Program-made: the position numbers and the translations under genes
The notes under the pieces: model-generated
The model's database searches: none
Seen by the model: only the letters and a program-made list of their open reading frames with translations
What the model was told of the DNA's origin: nothing
Part shown: in pieces, positions 16,379-25,656 of the stretch
Layout of the letters: every line of letters starts with the position of its first letter
Position numbering within the stretch: the first letter of the stretch is position 1
From: Elusimicrobiota bacterium
GTDB lineage: Bacteria > Elusimicrobiota > Elusimicrobia > Elusimicrobiales > UBA9959
Direction: 5' to 3'
Assembly: GCA_009773155.1 (NCBI GenBank)
Contig: WOVA01000015.1
Location: forward strand, 1-52,116
DNA: 52,116 nt

Positions 16379-16411
16379 GCCGCCGCGTTCTTTGAGAATA
16401 CGGGCGGCGGC
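16379..16411 (+). promoter_or_regulatory. Structured 5' leader of rplC (hairpin)
   Basis: GCCGCC (16379-16384) pairs with GGCGGC (16406-16411), continuing inward to TTCT/AGAA around a tight loop. It is in the 272-bp untranslated space 16284-16555. In E. coli, L4 regulates the S10 operon by binding such a leader upstream of rpsJ; here the leader lies upstream of rplC. A role in autogenous control is inference only. Confidence 0.4.
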
Positions 16412-16555
16412 CCTATAGACGGAGCGGCTTTCGATTCCCTCCGGCTGCGGGCTATATCGTAAAAACATAAAAGCAGGATACAAAGGAAACCGGGACCGGG
16501 AAGGTTCCGGAAGTGCCGTTCGCTTTTCGCGCGCGCGGCCGCCCAGGAGTTTATT

Positions 16556-17365
16556 ATGACCGACGAAAACAAGAAAGAAGACCAGACCCCGCAGGGAGAG
16601 GCTAAGGCCCCGGAGGCCGACGCCCAGCCTAAAGAAGTTGGCGAGCTGCCGGGCACTTTTAAATTTATTATCGGCGAGAAGATGGGCATGACCCAGCTTT
16701 TCGACGCCGAGGGCAACATCTACTCCGCCTCGGTCGTCAGAGCCGGCCCCTGCCGGGTCGTCTACACCCGCACCCCCGACCGCGACGGCTACAGCGCCGT
16801 CTGCCTGGGCTACGGCCACAAGAAAGAGAAGAATACCCCGGCCGGCATGAAGGGCGTGTTCAAGAAGATCGGCGCCAAGCCGATACGCCACCTCAAGGAG
16901 TTCCGCGTAGAGAAGGCAGAGGGCGCCGCGGACGGCCAGACCGCCGGTCTCGCCGGCCGCTTCCAGGACGGGGACTGGGTGGACATACAGGGCATCAGCA
17001 AGGGCAAGGGTTTCGCCGGCGGCATGAAGCGCCACAATTTCAGCGGCCAGCCCGCCTCCCACGGCGCCTCCGACCGCGAGCGCGCCCCGGGTTCGCTGGC
17101 CTCCCGCCGCTCCCTGGGCCGCGTGATGCCCGGTCAGCGCATGGCCGGCCACATGGGCCAGGACAAGCTCACGATACATAAGGTGAAGGTGGTCAAGGTC
17201 GTGCCGGAGGAGAACCTCATTTTCCTCAACGGCTCGGTACCCGGCGCCGCCGGCACCATGGTCTACATCACCAGGACCGTGAAGAAGACCCCCAAGCCCC
17301 AGACGCAGGCCAAGGGCAAGTCGGCCAGGAAAGAGGCGGTCAAGGCCGCCCCCAAGAAGACATAA
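16556..17365 (+). CDS. rplC: Large ribosomal subunit protein L3
   Basis: L3 is a primary 50S assembly protein reaching toward the peptidyl-transferase centre. The family core runs from about residue 36 (FIIGEKMGMTQLF) through KGKGFAGGMKRHNF (about 150-163) and PGQRMAGHMG (about 194). At 269 residues it is about 55 longer than usual: about 30 extra acidic, low-complexity residues at the N-terminus and a basic Lys/Ala/Pro tail of about 28. The start has RBS AGGAG 6 nt upstream, so the N-terminal tail is probably real. First gene after the S10 leader. Confidence 0.95.
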   Translation: MTDENKKEDQTPQGEAKAPEADAQPKEVGELPGTFKFIIGEKMGMTQLFDAEGNIYSASVVRAGPCRVVYTRTPDRDGYSAVCLGYGHKKEKNTPAGMKGVFKKIGAKPIRHLKEFRVEKAEGAADGQTAGLAGRFQDGDWVDIQGISKGKGFAGGMKRHNFSGQPASHGASDRERAPGSLASRRSLGRVMPGQRMAGHMGQDKLTIHKVKVVKVVPEENLIFLNGSVPGAAGTMVYITRTVKKTPKPQTQAKGKSARKEAVKAAPKKT

Positions 17366-17374
17366 GGAAGAGCC

Positions 17375-18001
17375 ATGGAAACTAAACTTCTCAATATAAA
17401 GGGCCAGGAAATCGGCAAGCAGGACCTGCCCGGTTCCATCTTCTCCGTGAAAGCGGACCCGCACTTCCTCCACGAGGCCGTGCGCTATTACCTCTCCAAC
17501 AAGCACCGCGGTACCGCCTGCACCAAGACCCGCGGCGAAGTGTCCGGCGGCGGTAAAAAACCCTGGAAGCAGAAGGGTACCGGCCGCGCCCGCGCCGGCA
17601 GCAACCGCTCCCCGGTGTGGCGCAAGGGCGGCATAGTGTTCGGCCCCCGCCCGCACTCCTACAGGCGGGACATGCCGGCCGCCAAGCGCCGCCAGTTCCT
17701 CATCGAGGCCCTGTCCGCCCGCTGCGCCGAGGGCGCCGTGGTCGTCATGGATAACTTCGACCTGCAGGACGCTAAGACCCGCTCGCTGCGCGAAGTCTGG
17801 AAGGCGCTGCAGGCCCCCAAGACTCTTTTCGTCATGGACAAGCCGGACCGCAACCTGATCGGCGCCGGCCGCAATATTTCGGGCTTCGGCTGGGCCGTGG
17901 CCTCCAATCTCAACGCCTACCAGGTCCTCAACGGCGGCAAGCTGATCTTTTCGGCCGCCGCGCTGAAAGCCCTGGAAGACAGCCTCGGGGAGGGCAAATG
18001 A
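17375..18001 (+). CDS. rplD: Large ribosomal subunit protein L4
   Basis: L4 lines the peptide exit tunnel; in enterobacteria it also represses its own operon. The 208-residue protein has the extended-loop signature CTKTRGEVSGGGKKPWKQKGTGRARAG spread over about residues 50-75 and GGIVFGPRPHSYR (about 87). RBS GGAAG is close to the ATG. It is 9 bp after rplC and overlaps rplW by 4 bp (ATGA), so the two are translationally coupled. Confidence 0.95.
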   Translation: METKLLNIKGQEIGKQDLPGSIFSVKADPHFLHEAVRYYLSNKHRGTACTKTRGEVSGGGKKPWKQKGTGRARAGSNRSPVWRKGGIVFGPRPHSYRRDMPAAKRRQFLIEALSARCAEGAVVVMDNFDLQDAKTRSLREVWKALQAPKTLFVMDKPDRNLIGAGRNISGFGWAVASNLNAYQVLNGGKLIFSAAALKALEDSLGEGK

Positions 18002-18294
18002 CCAGGTACATCTCCGGGATACTGATATCCCCGATCCTCAGCGAGAAAAGCGTCACGCAGAAGGACGATGAGAACCGCTATACCTTCCGCGTCGCCGTCA
18101 CCGCCAACAAGACCGAGATAAAAAAGGCGGTGGAGGAACTGTTCAAGGTGAAGGTCAGCGCCGTCAACACCGTCAAGGTCCACGGGAAATACCACAAGGT
18201 GGGCCGCCACGAGGGCCGCAGGTCGGACTGGAAGAAGGCGATAATCACCGTCAAGCAGGGTCAGAAGATAGACGTGACCGACCTGCCTAAATAA
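17998..18294 (+). CDS. rplW: Large ribosomal subunit protein L23
   Basis: L23 sits at the tunnel exit and docks trigger factor and SRP. The 98-residue product shows the family pattern [12 protein letters not shown] near the start, [26 protein letters not shown] and VNTVKVHGK. The start codon overlaps the rplD stop (ATGA). Gene order rplD-rplW-rplB is canonical. Confidence 0.94.
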   Translation: MTRYISGILISPILSEKSVTQKDDENRYTFRVAVTANKTEIKKAVEELFKVKVSAVNTVKVHGKYHKVGRHEGRRSDWKKAIITVKQGQKIDVTDLPK

Positions 18295-18310
18295 GCCGAG
18301 GGGAAAAAAT

Positions 18311-19153
18311 ATGCCATTGAAGACATTCAGACCTTATACCCCGTCCCGCAGGACGATAACGATAAGCGACTACTCCGACATCACCAAGACCAGGCCGGAG
18401 AAGAATCTTACCGTCGGCATGCGCAAGAAGGGCGGCCGCAACAATACCGGCAGGATCATGGTCCGCCACCAGGGCGGCGGCCACAAACGGAGCTTCCGCA
18501 CCGTCGATTTCAAGCGCGAGAAGTTCGGCGTGCCCGCGCGCGTAGCGGCCATTGAGTACGATCCCAACCGCAACGCCCGCATAGCCCTGCTGTTCTACAA
18601 GGACGGCGAAAAGCGCTATATCCCGGCCCCCGTCGGAATGGGCGTCGGCGACGAGGTGGTGAGCGGGCCGCAGTCCCCGATCAAGTCCGGCAACGCGCTG
18701 CCCCTGACCAATATCCCGGACGGCACGTTCATACACGCCATCGAGATGGTGCCCGGCCGCGGCGCGCAGTTCGTGCGCTCCGCCGGCACGCAGGCCCAGC
18801 TGATGGCCAAGGAGGGCGACTACGCCCTCATCAAGATGCCCTCCGGCGAACTGCGCAAGGTGCTCCGGGGCTGCCTGGCCACCGTCGGCCAGGTCGGCAA
18901 TATCGAGCACAACGCGATCACTTTCGGCAATGCCGGCCGCAAGCGCCACCTGGGCATACGCCCGACCGTGCGCGGCGGCGCTATGAACGCGACGGACCAC
19001 CCGCTGGGCGGCGGCCGCGGCCGGTCCAAAGGCAATAACGTACCCCGCTCGCCGTGGAACCAGCCTTCCCGCGGTTTCAAGACCCGGACCAAGTCCAAGA
19101 TCTGGGGCTGGATGATAGTCCAGGACAGGCGCAAGTCCAAGAGCGAGATCTAA
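18311..19153 (+). CDS. rplB: Large ribosomal subunit protein L2
   Basis: L2 is needed for subunit association and peptidyl-transferase activity. The 280-residue protein has [11 protein letters not shown] at the start, [19 protein letters not shown] (about 42-60), [11 protein letters not shown] (about 81) and the family hallmark near the C-terminus, [19 protein letters not shown] (about 221-239), with the important histidine. RBS GAGGGG precedes the ATG. Confidence 0.96.
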   Translation: MPLKTFRPYTPSRRTITISDYSDITKTRPEKNLTVGMRKKGGRNNTGRIMVRHQGGGHKRSFRTVDFKREKFGVPARVAAIEYDPNRNARIALLFYKDGEKRYIPAPVGMGVGDEVVSGPQSPIKSGNALPLTNIPDGTFIHAIEMVPGRGAQFVRSAGTQAQLMAKEGDYALIKMPSGELRKVLRGCLATVGQVGNIEHNAITFGNAGRKRHLGIRPTVRGGAMNATDHPLGGGRGRSKGNNVPRSPWNQPSRGFKTRTKSKIWGWMIVQDRRKSKSEI

Positions 19154-19171
19154 AAGTAAGGAGAATCTTAA

Positions 19172-19459
19172 ATGAGCAGATCGTCAAAAAAAGGTCCTTA
19201 CGTGGACCAGAAGCTCCTGGAGAAAGTCCAGAAGATGGCCCAGTCGGGCGAGAAGAAGCCGATCAAGACCTGGGCCAGGGCCTGCACCATACCCCCGGAA
19301 TTCGTGGGTCACAATTTTATGGTGCACAACGGCAGGAAGTTCCTGCCCGTCTACGTGACGGAGCGCATGGTAGGCCACAAGCTGGGCGAATTCTCTTTCA
19401 CCCGGATCTTCAAGGGACACGGTTCGTCTCACACCAAGGAAGCGACGGCCCTCACCTGA
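19172..19459 (+). CDS. rpsS: Small ribosomal subunit protein S19
   Basis: S19 is in the 30S head beside S13. The 95-residue protein begins [12 protein letters not shown] and carries the family stretch [19 protein letters not shown] and [30 protein letters not shown]. After its stop, a degenerate family B repeat (19461-19493) separates it from rplV. Confidence 0.95.
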   Translation: MSRSSKKGPYVDQKLLEKVQKMAQSGEKKPIKTWARACTIPPEFVGHNFMVHNGRKFLPVYVTERMVGHKLGEFSFTRIFKGHGSSHTKEATALT

Positions 19460-19460
19460 G

Positions 19461-19493
19461 GACTGTGGGGACACCATGCTGCATGGTGCCCCC
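19461..19493 (+). repeat. Repeat family B, copy B2 (between rpsS and rplV, degenerate)
   Basis: GACTGTGGGGACACCATGC-T-GCATGGTG-CCCCC retains the palindrome core with a lost T in the right arm and a changed left flank. It starts 2 bp after the rpsS stop, and the rplV ribosome-binding site (CGGAG) begins directly after it, so the hairpin may affect rplV translation or mRNA stability. Confidence 0.8.
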
Positions 19494-19506
19494 AACGGAG
19501 AAAAAT

Positions 19507-19866
19507 ATGGACGCAAAGTGCTACGTTAAATACCAGAGGTACGGCCGCCGCAAGGTGGGCCAGGTCATCGACCAGATAAGGGGCAAGTCCCTTTACGAGG
19601 CCGAGCAGATCCTCAACAACCTGCCGATGCGCTGCACTGAGGTGCTGCACAAGGCGGTCAAATCTGCCGGGGCCAATCTTTCCGTCAAACTAGGCCGCAA
19701 GGTGGATCTCAAGGCCGTCTGGGTCAAAGAGGCTTTCGCCAACCAGGGCCCGACGAAGTTCCTGCGCAGGATGCAGCCGGGCCCGCAGGGCCGCGCGATG
19801 CCGTTCAAACGCAAGATGTGCCACATAACGATGACCGTAAGCGACAGTAAGGAGGCGAGCAGGTAA
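19507..19866 (+). CDS. rplV: Large ribosomal subunit protein L22
   Basis: L22 lines the exit tunnel. The 119-residue protein starting at 19507 has the usual beginning (VKYQRYGRRKVGQVIDQIRGKS), KAVKSAGANL (about 53-63) and GPTKFLRRMQPGPQGRAMPFKRKMCHI as the tunnel-loop region. The frame stays open upstream, but 19507 is chosen because a good RBS (GGAG) precedes it and the length then matches the family. The upstream part of the open frame overlaps rplB and rpsS. Confidence 0.94.
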   Translation: MDAKCYVKYQRYGRRKVGQVIDQIRGKSLYEAEQILNNLPMRCTEVLHKAVKSAGANLSVKLGRKVDLKAVWVKEAFANQGPTKFLRRMQPGPQGRAMPFKRKMCHITMTVSDSKEASR

Positions 19867-19893
19867 GCGCCCGCGCTTAACCTGTCAAACATT

Positions 19894-20616
19894 ATGGGTC
19901 AAAAGATCAATCCAAGGGGTTTAAGGCTTGGCTATATCCAGGACTGGCAGTCCAGGTGGTTCGCGCCCAAGAACATGCCGGAACTTATCGGCGAGGACTT
20001 CGAGATCCGCAACCTCGTGCGCGGCCGCTTCCAGCTCGCCTCCGTGTCCTGGGTGGACATAGAGCGCGCCGGTTCGTACCTCAAACTTACGATACACACC
20101 GCCCGCCCCGGCATCGTCATCGGCCGCCGCGGCGCGGACATAGAGAATCTCAAGAACGACGTGGAGAAGATCACCGGCCGCAAGGTGTTCATCAATGTCG
20201 CCGAGATCAAGATCCCGGAGATGGACCCCAGGCTGGTCGGGCAGTCCATCGCCCAGCAGCTCGAGAAGCGCGTCTCCTACAAGAAGGCGATCAAGCGCTC
20301 CATGGAGCGCACGATGGCCTCCGGCGCCAAGGGCGTCAAGATCATGGTCGGCGGCCGCCTGGGCGGCTCCGAGATAGCGCGCCGCGAGTGGTTCCGCAAG
20401 GGCCGCGTGCCGCTGCAGACCCTTTCCGCCGACATAGACTACGGCCTCACCGAGGCCAACACCACGATGGGCAAGATCGGCATCAAGGTGTGGGTCTTCA
20501 AGAAACTTTTCTTCGCCAAGACCCCCAAGGACCTGATGGAGCAACTCAAGAAGCTGGAGGCCGATACGGTGGTCCAGCGCGATCCGCAGGCGCCTGAAGA
20601 GGCCAAAGGAGCTTAA
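19894..20616 (+). CDS. rpsC: Small ribosomal subunit protein S3
   Basis: S3 forms part of the mRNA entry channel. The 240-residue protein begins [18 protein letters not shown], has a KH domain with [15 protein letters not shown] (about 69-83), and the C-terminal domain pattern [20 protein letters not shown] and [12 protein letters not shown]. It is in the usual place after rplV and is followed 2 bp later by rplP. Confidence 0.95.
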   Translation: MGQKINPRGLRLGYIQDWQSRWFAPKNMPELIGEDFEIRNLVRGRFQLASVSWVDIERAGSYLKLTIHTARPGIVIGRRGADIENLKNDVEKITGRKVFINVAEIKIPEMDPRLVGQSIAQQLEKRVSYKKAIKRSMERTMASGAKGVKIMVGGRLGGSEIARREWFRKGRVPLQTLSADIDYGLTEANTTMGKIGIKVWVFKKLFFAKTPKDLMEQLKKLEADTVVQRDPQAPEEAKGA

Positions 20617-20618
20617 TT

Positions 20619-21032
<414 letters not shown>

Positions 21033-21047
21033 TTCCGGAGAATAAAC

Positions 21048-21275
21048 ATGAAAAGCAAGGACAAGGAAAACCTCAGGAACATGGCCCCGGAAGAGCTGGC
21101 GACCCAGCTCCGGGACCTGGACAAGAAAATGTTTCAGATGAAGTTCAAGCGGACCACCGCCCCGCTCGAGAACCCGCTGGAGATCCGCAAGCTGCGCCGC
21201 AAGGCCGCGACGATACGGACCTTCCTCGGACAGAAAGCGGCGGCTAAAAAGCTTTCGGAGGCTGCGAAGAAATGA
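21048..21275 (+). CDS. rpmC: Large ribosomal subunit protein L29
   Basis: L29 sits at the tunnel exit next to L23. The 75-residue helical protein has MAPEELATQLRDLDKKMFQMKFKR and ENPLEIRKLRRKAATIRTFL, the family pattern. It is a few residues longer than typical because of an Ala/Lys C-terminus. The stop overlaps the rpsQ start (ATGA). Confidence 0.92.
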   Translation: MKSKDKENLRNMAPEELATQLRDLDKKMFQMKFKRTTAPLENPLEIRKLRRKAATIRTFLGQKAAAKKLSEAAKK

Positions 21276-21544
21276 CCGAAAATACCGATACCAGGAACAG
21301 AAGAAAAGCCATCCGCGGCGTGGTCGTCTCGGACAGGATGGAGAAGACCCGCGTGATAAGCGCCGAGCGCGTCTTCAGGCACGCCACCTACGGGAAGACG
21401 GTCCGCCGCTCTTCCAAGTTCTACGCCCACGACGAGGCCAACGAGTCGAAGGCGGGCGACCTGGTCGAGATAGTCAGCACCAGGCCGATGTCGCGCCTGA
21501 AGCGCTGGCGCGTGGCCCGCATCCTTCAGAAGGCCGCCAACTAA
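21272..21544 (+). CDS. rpsQ: Small ribosomal subunit protein S17
   Basis: S17 is a primary 16S-binding protein with an OB fold. The 90-residue product has [19 protein letters not shown], the family signature, and the later [21 protein letters not shown]. It overlaps rpmC by 4 bp, indicating translational coupling; rplN follows after 22 bp. Confidence 0.94.
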   Translation: MTENTDTRNRRKAIRGVVVSDRMEKTRVISAERVFRHATYGKTVRRSSKFYAHDEANESKAGDLVEIVSTRPMSRLKRWRVARILQKAAN

Positions 21545-21566
21545 GCGGCACGGGAGAATAAAAGGC

Positions 21567-21935
21567 ATGATACAGCTAAGATCCATCCTTAACGTGGCCG
21601 ATAATTCCGGGGCCAGGAAGCTTCAGTGCTTCAAAGTCCTCGGCGGCAGCACCAGGCGCTACGCTTTCATCGGCGACATCGTGGTCTGCTCCGTCCGGGA
21701 CGCCATGCCGCACGGCGCGATAAAGAAAGGCGAGGTCGTAAAGGCCGTGGTGGTCAGGACGCGCAAGGAGTCCCGCCGCAAGGACGGCTCCTATATACGT
21801 TTCGACGAGAACGCCGTCTGCGTCATAGACGAGAACGGGGAGCCCAAGGGTACCCGCGTGTTCGGCCCGGTGGCCAGGGAACTGCGCGGGAAGAACTTCC
21901 TCAAGATAGTCTCCCTCGCCCCCGAAGTGATCTGA
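21567..21935 (+). CDS. rplN: Large ribosomal subunit protein L14
   Basis: L14 forms an intersubunit bridge and is the docking site of the silencing factor RsfS. The 122-residue protein is full length: [20 protein letters not shown], then [30 protein letters not shown] and the C-terminal [21 protein letters not shown] about 10 nt upstream. First gene of the spc block. Confidence 0.95.
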   Translation: MIQLRSILNVADNSGARKLQCFKVLGGSTRRYAFIGDIVVCSVRDAMPHGAIKKGEVVKAVVVRTRKESRRKDGSYIRFDENAVCVIDENGEPKGTRVFGPVARELRGKNFLKIVSLAPEVI

Positions 21936-21950
21936 GGAGCGATTTAAACT

Positions 21951-22259
21951 ATGAAACTCAAAAAGAAAGACATGGTCGTGGTCCTGGCCGGCAGGGACAA
22001 GGGCAAGAAGGGCGAGATCAAGACGACCGACCCCGCCAAGGGCATGGTCACCGTGACCGGGATAAACATGGTCTCCAAGCACGCCAAGCCCTCCAAGAGC
22101 AAGCCGGGCGGCATCCACAAGAAGGAGGCCCCGATGCCTGCCTCCAAGGTGCAGCTGCTCTGCTCCAAGTGCGGCAAGCCGTCGAGGCCCAAGATCATTT
22201 TCGCCCAGAGTGGCGACAAGCTGCGCGCCTGCAGGAAATGCGGCGAAGCGATAATATAA
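21951..22259 (+). CDS. rplX: Large ribosomal subunit protein L24
   Basis: L24 initiates 50S assembly. The 102-residue protein carries a KOW motif near the N-terminus (DMVVVLAGRDKGKKGEI, about residues 6-22), GINMVSKHAKPSK, and two CxxC pairs at the C-terminal end (CSKCGKP and CRKCGEA), a possible zinc site seen in some L24 proteins. It is 15 bp after rplN. Confidence 0.94.
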   Translation: MKLKKKDMVVVLAGRDKGKKGEIKTTDPAKGMVTVTGINMVSKHAKPSKSKPGGIHKKEAPMPASKVQLLCSKCGKPSRPKIIFAQSGDKLRACRKCGEAII

Positions 22260-22272
22260 GGGGTACCGCGGT

Positions 22273-22884
22273 ATGAACAAGGAAAACAAGAACGAGAAGG
22301 GCGGCCAGGCCGCTCCCAAGGATTACAAGCCCAGGCTCCGGACCGCCTATGATGCCACGGTGGCCCCGGCCCTGGTCAAACAACTCGGCCTTCCCTCCAC
22401 GATGGCCGCGCCCAGGCTGACCAAGATCGTCATCAACATGGGCGTGACCGAGGCCAAGGAGAACGCGCAGGCCATAGACCAGGCCAAGGAAGACCTGGCC
22501 CTGATAGCCGGCCAGGCCCCGCAGGTCCGCAAGGCCAAGAAGTCGATCTCGAACTTCAAGCTGCGCGAAGGCATGCCGATAGGCGTGCGCGTCACGCTGC
22601 GCGGCGCCCGCATGTACGAGTTCCTCGACCGCTTCGTCTCGATAGCGGTGCCGCGTATCCGCGACTTCCAGGGCTTCGACCCCAGGATCTTCGACGGCCG
22701 CGGCAACATGAACATCGGCCTGAAGGAACATCATATCTTCCCCGAGATCAGCATGGAGAAGTCCCCTAAGGCCTGGGGGATGAACATCACTTTCGTGACC
22801 ACCGCCGGCGAGGATTCGCGCGGCAAGGCGCTGCTCGAGAACATGGGCATGCCTTTCAAGAAGCCCAAAGAGCAGAAGGCTTAA
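22273..22884 (+). CDS. rplE: Large ribosomal subunit protein L5
   Basis: L5 binds 5S rRNA and contacts P-site tRNA. The core begins around residue 20 and includes [36 protein letters not shown] and [10 protein letters not shown]-like [24 protein letters not shown]. The 203-residue length exceeds the usual 180 by a charged N-terminal tail of about 18. Weak RBS (AAGGGG) upstream. Confidence 0.94.
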   Translation: MNKENKNEKGGQAAPKDYKPRLRTAYDATVAPALVKQLGLPSTMAAPRLTKIVINMGVTEAKENAQAIDQAKEDLALIAGQAPQVRKAKKSISNFKLREGMPIGVRVTLRGARMYEFLDRFVSIAVPRIRDFQGFDPRIFDGRGNMNIGLKEHHIFPEISMEKSPKAWGMNITFVTTAGEDSRGKALLENMGMPFKKPKEQKA

Positions 22885-22907
22885 GGCTTAAGGAGAATAA
22901 GGACTTT

Positions 22908-23093
22908 ATGGCTACATACGCTTGGATGGCTAAAATGCGCAAGCCGCAGAAGTTTTCCACCCGGTTCCGCAACCGCTGCCAGGTCTGCGGCAGGCCGCGC
23001 GCCTACTACCGCGACTTCGGCCTCTGCCGCATCTGCCTGCGCAAGATGGCCCACGAGGGACTTATCCCGGGTTTGAGAAAGTCCAGCTGGTAA
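22908..23093 (+). CDS. rpsN: Small ribosomal subunit protein S14, zinc-binding (type Z)
   Basis: This short 61-residue S14 is the zinc-ribbon form: CQVCGRPR and [12 protein letters not shown] give the CxxC...CxxC ligand set (about residues 24-43), ending [10 protein letters not shown]. The longer zinc-independent form is not in the window. It is in its usual place between rplE and rpsH and has RBS AAGGAGAA. Confidence 0.95.
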   Translation: MATYAWMAKMRKPQKFSTRFRNRCQVCGRPRAYYRDFGLCRICLRKMAHEGLIPGLRKSSW

Positions 23094-23123
23094 GCGGACG
23101 GAATAATTTATAAGAGGTGAAAT

Positions 23124-23531
23124 ATGGATCCCATATCCGACATGCTCAGCACTATGCGCAACGCGGTCGCCAAGAAGAAGGAGCGCGTGGACGTGCCCTT
23201 CTCCGGCGTTAAGATGAATATAGCCAAGGTCCTCAAGGACGAGGGCTTCGTTTCAGGCTACAAGATGATGAAGAACGAGTCCGCGAAGACCCCCGACAAG
23301 CGGGGCTTCCTCCGGATAACGCTGAAGTACACGCAGGACAAGCGCCCCGTCATCACCGGCCTCAAGCGCGTTTCCAGGCCCGGTCTGCGCGTCTACCGGC
23401 CTTACGACGAGATACCGCGCGTACGCGCCGCTTTCGGCGTGACGATACTTTCGACCTCCCGGGGCCTGCTTACCGACTCCGAGGCCCGCAAGCAGAAGGT
23501 CGGCGGCGAAGTGCTGTGCCAGGTCTGGTGA
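23124..23531 (+). CDS. rpsH: Small ribosomal subunit protein S8
   Basis: S8 binds the 16S central domain; in E. coli it also represses the spc operon. The 135-residue protein opens MDPISDMLSTMRNAVAKKKERVDVP and ends with the family signature GVTILSTSRGLLTDSEARKQKVGGEVLCQVW. RBS AGAGGTGA about 7 nt before ATG. Confidence 0.95.
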   Translation: MDPISDMLSTMRNAVAKKKERVDVPFSGVKMNIAKVLKDEGFVSGYKMMKNESAKTPDKRGFLRITLKYTQDKRPVITGLKRVSRPGLRVYRPYDEIPRVRAAFGVTILSTSRGLLTDSEARKQKVGGEVLCQVW

Positions 23532-23569
23532 CCGGGCCGGCGAGCAACCTGATTTAAAAGGGGAAAGAT

Positions 23570-24136
23570 ATGAGCAGAATTGGAAAAAAACCGATAGCCC
23601 TGCCGGACAAGGTCAAAGCAAAGCTGGACAACAGGACCGTCCTGGTCGAAGGACCCCTCGGCAAGCTGTCGTACTCGCTGCCCGAGGGCATCAATGTCGA
23701 GATCAAGGATTCCATTCTCACCGTGAGCATCGCCCAGGGAGCCTCCGGCAAGTCCGCCCTCTTCGGGACCGCCAGGGCCAGGCTCAACAGCATGGTCTCG
23801 GGCGTAGCCACAGCCTTCAGCAAGGTGCTCGAGATAAACGGCGTAGGCTTCAAAGGCGCCGTAGAGGGCAACCGCGTCACGCTGCAGCTGGGCTTTTCCC
23901 ACCCCGTGATTTTCGACATCCCCCAGGGTGTCAAGATGAGCTTCGACCCCAAGCAGACCACACTGACCATCTCCGGTTTCGACAAGGAAAGGGTGGGCAA
24001 TATCGCCTCCCAGATCAGGCGCGTAAAGCGGACCGAACCCTATAAGGGTACCGGCATCAAGTACCAGGGCGAGCACGTCATCCGCAAGGCCGGCAAGACC
24101 GCGGCCGGCGCCGCCAGCGGCGGAGCCAAGAAATAA
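23570..24136 (+). CDS. rplF: Large ribosomal subunit protein L6
   Basis: L6 lies near the factor-binding site by the sarcin-ricin loop. The 188-residue protein starts MSRIGKKPIALPDKVK, has VEGPLGKLSYSLP, and the conserved C-terminal KRTEPYKGTGIKYQGEHVIRKAGK. RBS AAAAGGGGAAAG. The last dozen residues form an Ala/Gly/Lys tail. Confidence 0.95.
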   Translation: MSRIGKKPIALPDKVKAKLDNRTVLVEGPLGKLSYSLPEGINVEIKDSILTVSIAQGASGKSALFGTARARLNSMVSGVATAFSKVLEINGVGFKGAVEGNRVTLQLGFSHPVIFDIPQGVKMSFDPKQTTLTISGFDKERVGNIASQIRRVKRTEPYKGTGIKYQGEHVIRKAGKTAAGAASGGAKK

Positions 24137-24156
24137 GCTTCTAGGGAGTTGACACT

Positions 24157-24510
24157 ATGCTAAGCAAACAGGAAAAATACCAGATACGCAGCGTGAGGAC
24201 CCGGCGCAAGCTCTTAGAGCGCGACGTGATCAAGCCGCGCCTGAGCGTCTTCCGCAGCACGCGCTATATCTACGCCCAGGTCATAGACGACGCGCAGGGC
24301 AGGACGGTGGCCGCCGCCTCCAGCGTGGAGAAAGAGGTTAAGACGAAGGGCAAGAACCTCGAGACGGCCAGGGCCGTCGGAGCACTGGTCGCCAAGCGCG
24401 CCCTGGACAAGGGCGTCAAGGAAGTCTGCTTCGACAGGGGCGGCCGCATATACCACGGGCGCATCAAGGCCCTCGCCGACGCCGCCCGCGAAGCCGGGCT
24501 GAAATTCTGA
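24157..24510 (+). CDS. rplR: Large ribosomal subunit protein L18
   Basis: L18 binds 5S rRNA with L5. The 117-residue protein has [32 protein letters not shown] and the C-terminal [26 protein letters not shown], both diagnostic. RBS AGGGAG. A TTGACA lies just upstream but has no matching -10. Confidence 0.95.
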   Translation: MLSKQEKYQIRSVRTRRKLLERDVIKPRLSVFRSTRYIYAQVIDDAQGRTVAAASSVEKEVKTKGKNLETARAVGALVAKRALDKGVKEVCFDRGGRIYHGRIKALADAAREAGLKF

Positions 24511-24524
24511 TAGCTGGAGATAAC

Positions 24525-25088
24525 ATGATCCTCAAGAACGCCAAGAAGATGAAAGAAGACAAGGAGATAACCGCCGACTCCAAGCTCAATAAGACCGAAG
24601 TGGAGAGCATGGAGCTGGAGGTCCCAAAGTTCGAGGAGCGGACGGCCGTCGTCACCATCAACCGCGTCACCAAGGTCGTAAAGGGCGGCAAGCGCTTCTC
24701 CTTCAACGCGCTCGTTGTGGTCGGCGACAACAACGGCGGCGTCGGCGCCTCCGTGGGCAAGTCCAACGAGGTGCAGGGCGCCATACAGAAGGCCACCGCC
24801 GGCGCCCGCAAGGAAATAATCCATTTCCCTATCAAGGACATGAGCATTCCGCACGAGATCGAGGGCCGCTTCGGCGCCGGCCACGTCTGGATGAAGCCCG
24901 CCGTCAAGGGAACCGGCCTCATCGCGGGCGGCGGCGTGCGCGCCGTGCTCGAGGTCTGCGGTATCAAGAACATACTTACCAAGAACCTGGGCTCGCGCAA
25001 CGCCTTCAACACCGTGTACGCGACCCTCGACGCCCTCTCCAGGCTCAGGAGCCGGGAAGAGGTCGCCAGGCTCAGGGGGGAGAAATAA
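24525..25088 (+). CDS. rpsE: Small ribosomal subunit protein S5
   Basis: S5 shapes the mRNA entry channel and affects fidelity. The dsRBD-like domain has [19 protein letters not shown] (about residues 43-61) and [18 protein letters not shown]; the C-terminal domain has [29 protein letters not shown]. At 187 residues it is about 20 longer than usual, from a charged N-terminal tail. rpmD, which normally follows, is missing: rplO begins one base after the stop. Confidence 0.95.
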   Translation: MILKNAKKMKEDKEITADSKLNKTEVESMELEVPKFEERTAVVTINRVTKVVKGGKRFSFNALVVVGDNNGGVGASVGKSNEVQGAIQKATAGARKEIIHFPIKDMSIPHEIEGRFGAGHVWMKPAVKGTGLIAGGGVRAVLEVCGIKNILTKNLGSRNAFNTVYATLDALSRLRSREEVARLRGEK

Positions 25089-25089
25089 C

Positions 25090-25545
25090 ATGGCTCTGCA
25101 CAATCTGAAACCCAAGCCGGGCTCGACCCACAAGAAGAAGCGACTCGGCACCGGCCAGGGTTCCGGCCACGGCCAGACCTCCACGAAGGGCCAGAAAGGC
25201 CAGAATGCCACCGCCGGCGGCTCCAAGCCCCACGGGTTCGAGGGCGGCCAGACGCCGCTGCTGAGGCGCATCCCCAAGATGGGCTTCAATAACGCCAGGT
25301 TCCGCACCGAGTACGCCTGGGTCAACATCTCCTCGCTGGAGAAGTTCTTCGAGACCGGCGCCGAGGTGAATCCCGAGTCCCTCAGGAAGACCGGCCTGGT
25401 CAGGACCTCTCTCCCCATCAAGGTGCTCGGCGACGGCGAGCTGAAGAAGAATCTCAGCGTCACCGCCCACGCTTTCTCCAAATCCGCGAAAGAGAAGATA
25501 GAGAAGGCGGGCGGCAAGGCCGTTCTGATAGAAGCCAAGGCCTGA
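25090..25545 (+). CDS. rplO: Large ribosomal subunit protein L15
   Basis: L15 is a late 50S assembly protein. The 151-residue product shows the N-terminal family pattern LKPKPGSTHKKKRLGTGQGSGHG with GQKGQNA, GFEGGQTPLLRRIPKMGF (about 50-67), and a C-terminal globular domain ending KAGGKAVLI-like KAVLIEAKA. The RBS GGGGAG is inside the end of rpsE. It abuts rpsE directly because rpmD is absent. Confidence 0.95.
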   Translation: MALHNLKPKPGSTHKKKRLGTGQGSGHGQTSTKGQKGQNATAGGSKPHGFEGGQTPLLRRIPKMGFNNARFRTEYAWVNISSLEKFFETGAEVNPESLRKTGLVRTSLPIKVLGDGELKKNLSVTAHAFSKSAKEKIEKAGGKAVLIEAKA

Positions 25546-25557
25546 GACCGTCCTTTC

Positions 25558-25600
25558 CCCGTCGCCCGGCCCTCAGGGTGCGGGCGGCGGGAGGTTTTTT
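25558..25600 (+). terminator. Terminator or attenuator before secY
   Basis: CCCGTCGCCCG (25558-25568) pairs with CGGGCGGCGGG (25581-25591) over 11 bp with one G-U pair; GAGG and six T residues (25595-25600) follow. This has the form of an intrinsic terminator, but secY-adk-map follow in the same direction, so partial termination reducing secY relative to ribosomal proteins is likely. No separate promoter is obvious between it and secY. Confidence 0.6.
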
Positions 25601-25656
25601 GAAAGAGGATATCCCCGCGGACGGGCCCGACCGCCCCCGCGCTACGGAGATGACGA

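Noticed and set aside
24148-24153. TTGACA just before rplR as a promoter -35
   Set aside because: No -10-like sequence at 16-18 bp downstream, and it overlaps the RBS-start region of a tightly packed operon.
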